Below, piece by piece: positions 35,017 through 43,489 of a DNA stretch of 64,000 nucleotides. Within the stretch, counting starts at the first letter, position 1. Every line of letters begins with the position of its first letter. The notes under the pieces were generated by a model, which was not told the DNA's origin, searched no databases, and saw nothing but the letters and a program-made list of their open reading frames with translations. A program made the position numbers and the translations under genes. This stretch comes from a bacterium (GTDB lineage Bacteria; Bacillota; Clostridia; Lachnospirales; Lachnospiraceae), in assembly GCA_023667365.1 (NCBI GenBank), contig JAMPAG010000001.1, forward strand, positions 233,001 through 297,000, in the 5' to 3' direction.

Positions 35017-35730
35017 ATGGATATTGCGATCGTGGAGGACGAGCCGGTACACGGCAGGCTGCTGAGGCAGTATATCGGCGCATGGGCGAAGGCGCACGAC
35101 AGAGCGGTTCATATTTTGAGTTATGAAAATGCCGCCGCATTTCTGTTTTGTCTGGAAGACGGAGCGCCGGACGCGGTGTTTGCGGACATCCGGATGCCCG
35201 GAATGAACGGGATGGAAATGGTGCGGAAGCTGCGGGAAAAGAACCGTGACATACCGGTCGTGTTTACAACAGGTCTTTCCGAATATCTGAAGGAAGGCTA
35301 TGAGGTGCAGGCGCTGCACTATCTGTTAAAGCCTATCGCAGAAGAAAACGTGTTTGAATGCATGGACCGGATCTGCGCAAAGGTCAGCGTTCGGGAACTG
35401 TTTGCCGTCAGAACGCAGGACGGCGTTACCAGACTGGATCTGAAGGAAGTCAATTATTGTGAAGCGGATCGGCATGATACAAGGTTTGTGATGACGGACG
35501 GATCGGAAATCCGGGTGATGGAAAATATTTCCGGTCTTTGGGCGGAACTGTCGGGAAAGAACTTTGCTAAGTGCCACCGCTCTTATTTATGCAATTTAGA
35601 AAATGTCAGACAAATTGTGCGGGATCATATCTTGTTTGATAACGGGGATACGGTTCCGGTCAGCAGAAGGATGTACCCTGACGTGAACCGGCTCTTTATC
35701 GCGCGTTACAGGGGATGCGTGAAAAAATGA
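35017..35730 (+). CDS. LytTR response regulator (AgrA-like)
   Basis: The 237-residue regulator has a complete receiver (phosphoacceptor Asp57 in FADIRMPGMNG) and a C-terminal LytTR DNA-binding domain (EVNYCEADRHDTRFVM, CHRSYLCNLENVRQI). The ATG at 35017 is preferred over 35008 because AAAGGA lies eight bases before it. It is coupled to the kinase gene (ATGA at 35727) and lies directly downstream of the wall hydrolase gene and upstream of the ABC exporter genes. Confidence 0.92.
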   Translation: MDIAIVEDEPVHGRLLRQYIGAWAKAHDRAVHILSYENAAAFLFCLEDGAPDAVFADIRMPGMNGMEMVRKLREKNRDIPVVFTTGLSEYLKEGYEVQALHYLLKPIAEENVFECMDRICAKVSVRELFAVRTQDGVTRLDLKEVNYCEADRHDTRFVMTDGSEIRVMENISGLWAELSGKNFAKCHRSYLCNLENVRQIVRDHILFDNGDTVPVSRRMYPDVNRLFIARYRGCVKK

Positions 35731-36473
35731 TACTGATTTGGATAGCGGCGGGGGCTCTCTGTCTTTTGGTATTGATGCTCGGTGCAAGAATCTGGTTTAC
35801 GAGGCTGGTCGATCGGCGGATCAGCCACTATCAGAGCGACCTGCTCCAAAAGCACTGTGAAGAAGTGGAGAATATGTATCGGCAGACAAGGGGCTGGCGG
35901 CACGATTACCACAATCATATTCAATCCATGAAGGCCTACCTTGCCATGGGAGAACTTCATAAGCTCGGAGAATACCTGAATCGGCTGGACGAGGATCTCA
36001 CGACGGTCGATACCGTGGTAAAAACAGGAAACGTCATGATCGACGCCGTATTAAACAGTAAGCTGTCGCTGGCAAGGCATCGGCATATCGCCGTGGAGGC
36101 AAAAGCGATCGTCCCGCCCAAACTGGATATTTCAGAGGTCGATCTGTCGCTGATCATCGGAAACCTGATGGACAACGCCATGGAAGCATGTATGCGGATC
36201 GAGGACGAAAAAGAACGCTTTATCAGAGTCTATATAGATATTCTCAAAGGACAGTTATATGTATATGTCATAAACGCGGTGAACGGCCGCCCGGAGAAGC
36301 GGCGCGGAGAGAATCATGAAATCCGGTATCTGTCCGCCAAAAAAGGAAGAGCCCACGGATTTGGGCTGATGCGGATCGACAAGGTTGTCGGGCGCTATAA
36401 AGGATATATTGACAGGCAGGATGAGGAAAATGTATTTGCCACGGAAATCCTTCTGCCGCTGGTGCACGAATGA
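35727..36473 (+). CDS. GHKL sensor histidine kinase with one membrane segment
   Basis: The 248-residue kinase has a single N-terminal membrane helix (about residues 2-22), a coiled-coil region, phosphorylated His59 in RHDYHNHIQ, and a GHKL ATPase domain (NLMDNAMEAC, HGFGLMRI). AgrC-type kinases have five to seven membrane spans; this one lacks them, so it cannot sense a peptide in the same way. The start overlaps the regulator stop. Confidence 0.9.
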   Translation: MILIWIAAGALCLLVLMLGARIWFTRLVDRRISHYQSDLLQKHCEEVENMYRQTRGWRHDYHNHIQSMKAYLAMGELHKLGEYLNRLDEDLTTVDTVVKTGNVMIDAVLNSKLSLARHRHIAVEAKAIVPPKLDISEVDLSLIIGNLMDNAMEACMRIEDEKERFIRVYIDILKGQLYVYVINAVNGRPEKRRGENHEIRYLSAKKGRAHGFGLMRIDKVVGRYKGYIDRQDEENVFATEILLPLVHE

Positions 36474-36497
36474 AACCATTCGTGCATTTTTTCTTTT
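36463..36497 (+). terminator. terminator after the two-component genes
   Basis: TGCACGAATG and CATTCGTGCA form a perfect stem with loop AAAC, followed by a T tract. It overlaps the kinase stop codon. Confidence 0.9.
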
Positions 36498-36552
36498 TGC
36501 GGGAAAATCTATGCTATACTGCGTAAACGAAGGCGGTTGTTTTTGCGGATAG

Positions 36553-36654
36553 GATTCAGGCGTCAAAAGCCCTGCTTCTGAACGATGCACAGCAGATTGC
36601 ACAAAAGAAATCTGCTAAGTAAAATTTACAAGCAGGGCTTTTGACGCCTGAATC
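36553..36654. repeat. 102-bp element with 25-bp perfect inverted repeats
   Basis: The left arm (36553-36577) starts GATTCAGGCGTCAAAAGC and the right arm (36630-36654) is its exact reverse complement. An inner hairpin AGCAGATT/AATCTGCT lies in the loop. There is no T tract, so it is not a standard terminator. It could be a small RNA, an attenuator or a remnant of a miniature mobile element. Confidence 0.75.
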
Positions 36655-36689
36655 GCCTGATTTTTGCAGACGCGGAAAGGAGTATCAAA

Positions 36690-38555
36690 TTGAAGCAAAC
36701 GGAATCAAAGGATGAAAATCGATCCGATAAGACAAGATCAAAATATGAAAAGCAATACAACATTTTTCAGAACGTCGGCTATTATTTCCGATATTACAGG
36801 CGGAGTATCCCCGTTTTTCTGTGGATGTGTCTTGCGGAGATCGTATTTGGCGCTCTGCAGCCCCTTTTTGGGATTTATCTGCCCAAGATGGGACTGGATC
36901 TGGTAACGAAGGGAGTCACGATACAGCGGCTTTGGATAACACTTGCCGTATTTGGCGCTCTGTGCATGAGCGTCTCTGTCGCAGCGGCTGCCGGAGAGGG
37001 AAAATATGCTCTTTACAACACAAGGAGAAGTGAACTGCTTGCGGAGCTGTTCTTAAAAACCCTGCGGGTTCCTTATCGCTATGCGGAGGAAGGGGAGGCA
37101 AAAGAGTTGTACTGGAAAGCGGTGGGGATCATAAACAGCGGGGATTGGAGCGCGCTCTGCAAAATGACCTACGCATCCATAGACGTCATCAAAAATGTGC
37201 TCAGCTTTATCCTGTACAGCGCGGTGCTCAGCTTTTTAAGTCCTTGGGTCGCAGTTCTGCTTTTGGGGATCGCCCTGCTCCAATATGTCGTCAGTCTGTT
37301 TAAGATTAAGTATCTGGAAAAATTTCGTGAAGAGGAGGCGGATCTGAATAAAAAGCGGTCCTATCTCTTTAACAATGCCATGGGCAGCCTTGCCGCCGCA
37401 AAGGATGTGAAAATTTTTGGCATGGCGGGATGGCTGAACAAGGAAAAGAACCTTCTTTCGGAAAAAACCAGAAATCTTGAAAAGCAAAAGAACCGGGGAG
37501 ATTACGGGTACTGGCAGATTGACAATCTGCTGTCTGTCGGACGCGATCTTTTTGCTTATGGGTACCTGCTCAAAAAAGTATTTGACGGCGCGGTAAGCGC
37601 CGGAGATTTTGTGCTGTACTTCGGCGCAATCACCAGCTTCTCCGGATTTGTCGGAAGCATCATGAATAGTCTGGCGGATCTGCGCAGCGGTTCCAGGGAT
37701 ACGAATTTTTACCGGGCGTATATGGACCTGCCGGAAGAGGACCAGCGGACCGGGCGGAGGCATATTTCAGAATTGGAGCGGCCGCTATCCATCGAATTTC
37801 GGGACGTCTCCTTTTCCTACGGCGGGGCGGGGAAAAAGATATTAGAACATTTTAATTTGAAAATAGGGGCGGGCGAAAAGCTTGCGCTGGTCGGCGTCAA
37901 CGGGGCCGGAAAGACGACCTTTGTCAAGCTGCTCTGCGGCATGTATGAGCCGGATGAGGGAACGATCCTGATCGGCGGGATCGACCGGAACGAGTTCCCG
38001 AAAACCGAGCTTTACGAATTGTTTTCCGCTGTCTTTCAGGAACCCTTTCTTCTTCCGGTCACGGTGGCGGAAAATCTGACCTTTGAAAGCGGATATGACA
38101 GCAGGAGAGCGTGGGATGCGCTTGAGAGAGCGGGGCTTTCCAAAAAATTTCGTGAAAAGGGCGTGACGATGGATACCTTCTTCGACAAAGATATAGACGA
38201 GGAGGGACTGGAGCTTTCCGGCGGCGAGGAACAGCGGTTCATGCTTGCCAGAGCGCTGTATAAGGATGCGCCGATCATGGTGCTGGACGAACCGACGGCG
38301 GCATTGGATCCGATCGCGGAATCGGAGATTTACGACCAATATGCACAGTATGCCGACGGCAAGACGGCAATCTTTATTTCACACAGACTTGCCAGCACAC
38401 GGTTTTCGGATCGCATCGTACTGCTGGGGGACGGCGGCATTTTAGAGGAAGGAAGTCATAAGGAGTTGATGGCGTTGCACGGCGCCTACGCGGACATGTT
38501 TGAAATACAGAGCCGCTATTATGCCAAAACACAGCTTGAAAAGGAGGTGTTTTAA
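36690..38555 (+). CDS. ABC exporter, first half-transporter
   Basis: The 621-residue protein has an N-terminal membrane domain of about six helices and a C-terminal ATPase with Walker A GVNGAGKTTF, signature LSGGEEQR and Walker B IMVLDEPTAALDP. The start is a TTG, chosen because AAAGGAG lies eight bases upstream and no ATG occurs for about 46 codons. It pairs with the next gene, three bases downstream of its stop. Substrate unknown; peptides, lipids or drugs are all possible. Confidence 0.88.
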   Translation: MKQTESKDENRSDKTRSKYEKQYNIFQNVGYYFRYYRRSIPVFLWMCLAEIVFGALQPLFGIYLPKMGLDLVTKGVTIQRLWITLAVFGALCMSVSVAAAAGEGKYALYNTRRSELLAELFLKTLRVPYRYAEEGEAKELYWKAVGIINSGDWSALCKMTYASIDVIKNVLSFILYSAVLSFLSPWVAVLLLGIALLQYVVSLFKIKYLEKFREEEADLNKKRSYLFNNAMGSLAAAKDVKIFGMAGWLNKEKNLLSEKTRNLEKQKNRGDYGYWQIDNLLSVGRDLFAYGYLLKKVFDGAVSAGDFVLYFGAITSFSGFVGSIMNSLADLRSGSRDTNFYRAYMDLPEEDQRTGRRHISELERPLSIEFRDVSFSYGGAGKKILEHFNLKIGAGEKLALVGVNGAGKTTFVKLLCGMYEPDEGTILIGGIDRNEFPKTELYELFSAVFQEPFLLPVTVAENLTFESGYDSRRAWDALERAGLSKKFREKGVTMDTFFDKDIDEEGLELSGGEEQRFMLARALYKDAPIMVLDEPTAALDPIAESEIYDQYAQYADGKTAIFISHRLASTRFSDRIVLLGDGGILEEGSHKELMALHGAYADMFEIQSRYYAKTQLEKEVF

Positions 38556-38557
38556 GG

Positions 38558-40441
38558 ATGTTTGAAGAAGAATCAAAACTTTTGGAGAAGCAGTCGTTCC
38601 GGCAGAATTTCGATCATATCCGACGCGTCATCAGGCTGATCGTAAAGCTGGACGGCAGCTATTTCCCGTTACAGATCGTCTGTATCCTTTTGTCTGTCGT
38701 GTTAAGTTACGGAGGAATGCTGCTGTCCGCCTATGTGCTGAATCAGATCGCGGTCGGGCTGCGCTTTTCCCAATTGTTCGCAAGGATCATCTTTTGTATT
38801 CTGCTCTTAAGTCTGGGACGCTCTGCAGAAAATCTCCTGAGCAGACGGATTGAAATGCGGAGGGAAGCAATTTCCAATCAATATCTGGCGCTGCAGAAAG
38901 AAAAGATCATGAATCTGGATTTTTCCCTGATTGACTCGCCCAAATTAAAAGAGATACAGGAGCGGATCCGGCTGGACAACAATTGGGGCGCGGGAATTTA
39001 CAGTATGTTCTGGCAGATACCTGCCGTGCTGGGCAGTGTGGCGGATGTGATCGGCGCGGTCATGATCGGCGCGCCTCTGTTCTCCTATTTTCACGGAAAA
39101 GATCTCGGTCAGGCGGCGGTGGTGCTGCTTTTGCTCTGCCTGCTGCTTTATATAGGATATTCTGTTGATAATAAGATCAGCATGAAAAGCTGCTATTTTA
39201 TGTTTCATGTTCCGAATCGGGAAGAGAAGAAGTTTTTGTGGAATTATGTGTGGGATTTCGCCTTCGGTTCCTGGCATTACCGCTACGGAAACGGCAAAGA
39301 CGTCCGGATCTATGACGGCTATCAGGTTATGAAGCATTGGACTTATGATAAGCTGCAGACAAAGGAGTATCAGGACTATACCGTCAAGCGTCCGGCGCTC
39401 TGCGACGCAGGAGAAAGAAGTACCCGCGCGGTCATGCATGTGCTGTCCTTAATCGGCGCGTACGGCATCGCCGCCATGGCGGCGCTAAACGGCAGTATGC
39501 CGGCAGGCTCTCTGATTCTGTACGCTGGATGCCTTTCCAACATTCTTCATCGGACCGTCGATGTGGTCATGGGATACCACGACATTAGTATGACGGCGAG
39601 AAAACAAGTGGGTGTTCTGGAACTGCTTACGCTCTCCGATGAAATGTATAAGGGTTCCCTGCCGATGGAGAAGCGCAGTGACAACGAATATCATATTGTG
39701 TTCCGGAATGTTTCTTTCAAATATCCCGGAAGCAAAGAATACGCGCTGAAAAATTTCTCGATGGAGCTGCGGGTGGGAGAGAAGCTTGCGATCGTGGGGA
39801 GAAACGGTTCCGGAAAAACCACAATGATCAAACTGCTCTGCAGGCTTTACGACCCGGACGAGGGAGAGATTCTGGTAAACGGCGTGGATATTAAAAAGTT
39901 CCGTCACGATGAATACGCGAAGCTTTTTTCCGTGGTATTCCAGGACTATGTACTCTTTGCGCTCATGCTGGCGGAAAATATTGCCGCGGATAAAGAGTAC
40001 GACGAGGAAAAGGTGCGCAGGTGCCTTACGGACGCGGGATTTGGGGACCGGCTTGCCGGGATGGGTCCCAAAGGGATCGAGCGCTTTCTGTACAAAGATT
40101 ACACCGATGACGGCATGGAGATCAGCGGCGGCGAAGCCCAGAAACTGGCGATCGCCAGAGCCATTTACAAGGAAGCGCCTTTCGTGCTGCTCGACGAGCC
40201 GACAGCGGCGCTTGATCCCATTGCGGAGGCGGAAATCTATCAGAATTTTGACAGAATCGCCGGAGAGAAGACCGCCATCTACATCAGTCACAGATTATCC
40301 TCCTGCCGGTTCTGCGACAAAATCGCCGTGTTCGATCACGGAGAACTGGTACAGACGGGAAGCCACGAAGAACTGCTTGCGGATGCGGACGGCATCTACG
40401 CGGCGCTCTGGAATGCGCAGGCGAAGTACTATGAGATGTGA
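38558..40441 (+). CDS. ABC exporter, second half-transporter
   Basis: The 627-residue protein has six predicted membrane helices, then an ATPase with Walker A GRNGSGKTTM, signature ISGGEAQK and Walker B FVLLDEPTAALDP. The start follows GGAGGTGTTTTAAGG, which lies in the end of the previous gene. The two half-transporters differ in sequence and likely form a heterodimer. Neither signature motif is degenerate enough to call a dead ATP site. Confidence 0.9.
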   Translation: MFEEESKLLEKQSFRQNFDHIRRVIRLIVKLDGSYFPLQIVCILLSVVLSYGGMLLSAYVLNQIAVGLRFSQLFARIIFCILLLSLGRSAENLLSRRIEMRREAISNQYLALQKEKIMNLDFSLIDSPKLKEIQERIRLDNNWGAGIYSMFWQIPAVLGSVADVIGAVMIGAPLFSYFHGKDLGQAAVVLLLLCLLLYIGYSVDNKISMKSCYFMFHVPNREEKKFLWNYVWDFAFGSWHYRYGNGKDVRIYDGYQVMKHWTYDKLQTKEYQDYTVKRPALCDAGERSTRAVMHVLSLIGAYGIAAMAALNGSMPAGSLILYAGCLSNILHRTVDVVMGYHDISMTARKQVGVLELLTLSDEMYKGSLPMEKRSDNEYHIVFRNVSFKYPGSKEYALKNFSMELRVGEKLAIVGRNGSGKTTMIKLLCRLYDPDEGEILVNGVDIKKFRHDEYAKLFSVVFQDYVLFALMLAENIAADKEYDEEKVRRCLTDAGFGDRLAGMGPKGIERFLYKDYTDDGMEISGGEAQKLAIARAIYKEAPFVLLDEPTAALDPIAEAEIYQNFDRIAGEKTAIYISHRLSSCRFCDKIAVFDHGELVQTGSHEELLADADGIYAALWNAQAKYYEM

Positions 40442-40450
40442 AAATCAGTC

Positions 40451-40479
40451 TTTACAGATGATTTGGGTTGTGCTACAAT
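40451..40479 (+). promoter_or_regulatory. promoter of rpsO
   Basis: TTTACA (40451-40456) and TACAAT (40474-40479) are 17 bases apart. Confidence 0.7.
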
Positions 40480-40495
40480 AGAGCAGTATGAGTTT

Positions 40496-40562
40496 GCCAT
40501 ACTCGGATGCGGGACACTCCAACCCGCTTCTTAGTATCGGCAGTAACAGGCGGTACGCCTAG
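40496..40562 (+). promoter_or_regulatory. structured rpsO leader, candidate S15 autoregulation site
   Basis: An outer stem ATACT/AGTAT encloses GCGGG/CCCGC, and a second hairpin AGGCG/CGCCT follows before the ribosome site. S15 represses its own mRNA through leader structures in several bacteria, though the structures differ between groups. Confidence 0.45.
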
Positions 40563-40584
40563 GAAAAAGCAGGAGGAAAGAACC

Positions 40585-40851
40585 ATGATTTCTAAGGAAA
40601 AGAAACAGGCGATCATGAAGGAGTACGCGTTATCGGAAGGCGATACGGGTTCCCCGGAGGTACAGGTCGCAGTCCTCACAGCGAGGATTCAGGAACTGAC
40701 AGAGCACTTAAAGACCCATCAGAAAGACCATCATTCGAGGAGAGGTCTTTTGAAGATGGTAGGTCAGAGAAGAGGCTTACTTGATTATCTGAAGAAAACA
40801 GACATCGAAAGATACCGTGCTTTGATCGAGAAACTTGGAATCAGAAAGTAA
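40585..40851 (+). CDS. rpsO: 30S ribosomal protein S15
   Basis: S15 binds 16S rRNA early in assembly of the small subunit. The 88-residue product has the family's usual length and its typical segments [29 protein letters not shown]-like [12 protein letters not shown], and [10 protein letters not shown]. The ATG follows AGGAGGAAAG. It precedes pnp, a widely conserved order. Confidence 0.98.
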   Translation: MISKEKKQAIMKEYALSEGDTGSPEVQVAVLTARIQELTEHLKTHQKDHHSRRGLLKMVGQRRGLLDYLKKTDIERYRALIEKLGIRK

Positions 40852-40853
40852 AC

Positions 40854-40885
40854 AAAATGAGGACGGATCTTCCGTCCTCATTTTT
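40854..40885 (+). terminator. terminator after rpsO
   Basis: TGAGGACGGA and TCCGTCCTCA form a perfect 10-bp stem followed by TTTTT. Confidence 0.9.
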
Positions 40886-40892
40886 ATGACGG

Positions 40893-40920
40893 ACCGGTAC
40901 GGTACCCCGTACGGGTTTTG
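40893..40920 (+). terminator. second hairpin after rpsO
   Basis: ACCGGTACGG and CCGTACGGGT pair around TAC with one mismatch, followed by TTTT. It may back up the rpsO terminator. Confidence 0.5.
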
Positions 40921-40941
40921 TCACGTCACTATTCACATTCA

Positions 40942-41038
40942 GGGCGGAAGCGGAGACCGAGACCACTGATATGCGGATGCAGTGCATACGCATCTATGAT
41001 ATGCATACGCATATCAGTAGTTTCGGCTTCTTCTGCCC
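40942..41038 (+). promoter_or_regulatory. long stem-loop in the pnp leader
   Basis: ACTGATATGCG (40965-40975) and CGCATATCAGT (41008-41018) form a perfect 11-bp stem. Outer arms GGGCGGAAG and CTTCTTCTGCCC extend it to about 97 bases. In E. coli a long hairpin in the pnp leader is cut by RNase III and lets PNPase control its own mRNA; this could be an analogue. Confidence 0.6.
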
Positions 41039-41066
41039 GGCATAAGAACAGAAAGGAGTAATACCT

Positions 41067-43157
41067 ATGTACAAAACTTATTCCATGGAGCTTGGCGGAC
41101 GCACGCTGAGCGTGGACATCAACAGAGTCGGCAAACAGGCAAACGGCTGCGCATTCATGCATTACGGTGAGACGACCGTTCTGTGTACGGCGACGGCATC
41201 CGAAAAGCCGAGGGACGGCATTGATTTCTTCCCGTTAAGCGTGGAGTATGAGGAGAAATTATACGCTGCCGGCAAGATTCCCGGCGGATTTAACAAGAGA
41301 GAGGGGAAGGCGTCTGAAAACGCCGTGCTGACGAGCCGTGTTATCGACCGCCCGATGCGTCCTCTTTTCCCGAAAGATTACCGCAATGACGTGACGCTTG
41401 ACTGCCTTGTCATGTCGGTGGATCCTGAGTGCAGACCGGAACTGACCGCAATGCTCGGCGCTTCGATTGCGACAAGCATTTCCGACATTCCGTTTGACGG
41501 TCCGTGCGCGATGACGCAGATCGGCATGGTAGACGGTCAAATGATCGTCAATCCGTCCCAGGAAGAATGGAAGAACGGAGACTTAAAGCTGACCGTTGCT
41601 TCTACGGCGCAGAAAGTCATGATGATCGAGGCGGGCGCAAACGAGATCCCGGAACAGACCATGATCGAAGCGATCTATAAAGCGGACGCGATCAACAAGC
41701 AGATTATTACGTTCATCAACGGAATTGTCGCAGAAGTCGGCAAACCGAAGCATACCTATACAAGCTGTGCAATCCCTGAGGAAATGTTTGCAAAGATCAA
41801 GGAACTGGTTCCCGCCGAGGAAATGGAAAAAGCAGTTTTTACCGACGAGAAGCAGGTTCGCGAAGAGAATATCCGCCAGATCACCGCAAAATTGGAGGAG
41901 GCGTTCGCAGAGAACGAGGAATGGCTTGCGATTTTGGGCGAGGCAGTCTATCAGTATCAGAAGAAAACGGTCCGCAAGATGATCTTAAAGGATCAGAAGC
42001 GCCCGGACGGACGCAAGATCACCGAGATCCGGCCGCTTGCCGCGGAAGTGGACATCATTCCCCGCGTACACGGCTCCGCGATGTTTACGCGCGGACAGAC
42101 GCAGATCTGCAACGTCTGCACGCTTGCTCCGCTTTCCGAAATGCAGAAAGTGGACGGATTAGACGAAAATACAACGGCAAAGCGCTATATGCATCATTAT
42201 AATTTCCCGTCCTATTCTGTCGGCGAGACAAAAGTCAGCCGCGGACCGGGACGCCGCGAGATCGGTCACGGCGCGCTTGCGGAGAGAGCGCTTCTTCCGG
42301 TGCTTCCCTCCGAGGAGGAGTTCCCGTATGCGATCCGTACGGTATCGGAGACGTTTGAATCCAACGGTTCGACGTCCATGGCGTCCACCTGTGCGTCCTG
42401 CATGTCCTTAATGGCTGCAGGCGTACCGATCAAGAAGATGGTTGCCGGTATTTCCTGCGGACTTGTAACGGGAGAGACGGATGATGACTTTATCCTGCTC
42501 ACGGATATTCAGGGGCTGGAAGATTTCTTCGGCGATATGGACTTTAAGGTGACCGGTACGGATAAGGGAATTACCGCGATCCAGATGGATATTAAGATTC
42601 ACGGTCTGACGAAACCGATCGTGGAGGGGGCGATTGCACGCTGCCGCGAGGCACGTATGTACATCATGGAGAACTGCATGAGGCCGGCGATCGCCGCGCC
42701 GCGTGAGTCCGTCGGCAAATATGCGCCGAAGATCGTCCAGATCAAGATTGATCCGGAGAAGATCGGTGATGTGGTCGGACAGAGAGGCAAGACGATCAAT
42801 GAGATCATTGCCAGAACCGGCGTGAAGATTGATATTACGGATGACGGCGCAGTCAGCGTATGCGGGACGGAGCGCGAGATGATGGATAAGGCAATCGAAA
42901 TGATCAAGATGATCGTGACGGATTTCCAGGAAGGTCAGATCTTCAAAGGCAAGGTTGTCAGCATCAAGGAGTTTGGCGCATTCATCGAGTTTGCACCGGG
43001 CAAGGAGGGCATGGTTCATATCTCCAAGATCGCAAAACAGCGGATCGAGCATGTGGAAGACGTGCTGACGCTCGGCGATATGGTAACGGTTGTCTGCCTC
43101 GGCAAAGATAAGATGGGACGCATCAGCTTCTCCATGAAAGACGTGGCACAGCAATAA
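41067..43157 (+). CDS. pnp: polyribonucleotide nucleotidyltransferase
   Basis: PNPase degrades RNA from the 3' end with phosphate and can also add nucleotides. The 696-residue product shows two RNase PH domains (KIPGGFNKREGK near residue 70; GPGRREIGHGALAER near 395), a KH domain (VVGQRGKTINEIIARTG) and an S1 domain (FKGKVVSIKEFGAFIEF). The ATG follows AAAGGAG. Length and domain order are typical. Confidence 0.98.
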   Translation: MYKTYSMELGGRTLSVDINRVGKQANGCAFMHYGETTVLCTATASEKPRDGIDFFPLSVEYEEKLYAAGKIPGGFNKREGKASENAVLTSRVIDRPMRPLFPKDYRNDVTLDCLVMSVDPECRPELTAMLGASIATSISDIPFDGPCAMTQIGMVDGQMIVNPSQEEWKNGDLKLTVASTAQKVMMIEAGANEIPEQTMIEAIYKADAINKQIITFINGIVAEVGKPKHTYTSCAIPEEMFAKIKELVPAEEMEKAVFTDEKQVREENIRQITAKLEEAFAENEEWLAILGEAVYQYQKKTVRKMILKDQKRPDGRKITEIRPLAAEVDIIPRVHGSAMFTRGQTQICNVCTLAPLSEMQKVDGLDENTTAKRYMHHYNFPSYSVGETKVSRGPGRREIGHGALAERALLPVLPSEEEFPYAIRTVSETFESNGSTSMASTCASCMSLMAAGVPIKKMVAGISCGLVTGETDDDFILLTDIQGLEDFFGDMDFKVTGTDKGITAIQMDIKIHGLTKPIVEGAIARCREARMYIMENCMRPAIAAPRESVGKYAPKIVQIKIDPEKIGDVVGQRGKTINEIIARTGVKIDITDDGAVSVCGTEREMMDKAIEMIKMIVTDFQEGQIFKGKVVSIKEFGAFIEFAPGKEGMVHISKIAKQRIEHVEDVLTLGDMVTVVCLGKDKMGRISFSMKDVAQQ

Positions 43158-43262
43158 AAAAGAGTTTCGCGCAAGCGAAACTCTTTCAAAGAACTGCCAA
43201 AGGCAGTTCTTTTGGAATCCGCTGACGCAATTCTTCACAGGTTGCAAAAGGCAGTTCTTTAC
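43158..43262 (+). repeat. hairpin-module spacer E (after pnp)
   Basis: Modules in order: AAAGAGTTTCGC-gcaa-GCGAAACTCTTT (about 43158-43186), AAAGAACTGCC-aaa-GGCAGTTCTTT (43188-43212), a mixed hairpin GAATCCGC-tgac-GCAATTCTTC (43215-43236), and a GGCAGTTCTTT half (43250-43260). Confidence 0.8.
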
Positions 43263-43275
43263 AGATTGTAAAAGT

Positions 43276-43328
43276 ATACACCATCTAGTGATTTTTGTAT
43301 CAAATCAACTAGATGGTGTATTTTTTTC
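43276..43328 (+). terminator. terminator upstream of the topoisomerase genes
   Basis: ATACACCATCTAGT (43276-43289) and ACTAGATGGTGTAT (43308-43321) form a perfect 14-bp stem, with an inner TGATTT/AAATCA stem, followed by a T tract. Confidence 0.85.
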
Positions 43329-43351
43329 TTTCCTTATTTTGTAAGACATGC

Positions 43352-43357
43352 TATAAT
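43352..43357 (+). promoter_or_regulatory. extended -10 promoter of the topoisomerase B gene
   Basis: TATAAT preceded by TGC forms an extended -10; no good -35 is seen. The leader from here to 43489 is about 130 bases. Confidence 0.45.
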
Positions 43358-43489
43358 GTGGGTATCATGTGCATAGACTAGGCTGTTGTGGGTTTGATGA
43401 TTGCAGCACAGACTTACCGCTGCAGTCAATCGACAGAGACATCGTCACGGCAAGGTCTGCGCTGTAATCTTTTCCAAAAGAGGTATGTT

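Noticed and set aside
36511-36552. Cysteine-rich 13-residue peptide ORF as an AgrD-like signal
   Set aside because: It overlaps a likely TATACT promoter, lacks a good ribosome site and has no leader or export motif.
36584-36643. 19-residue basic peptide ORF in the loop of the inverted repeat
   Set aside because: It has no ribosome site and runs into the right arm of the dyad, so coding is unlikely.
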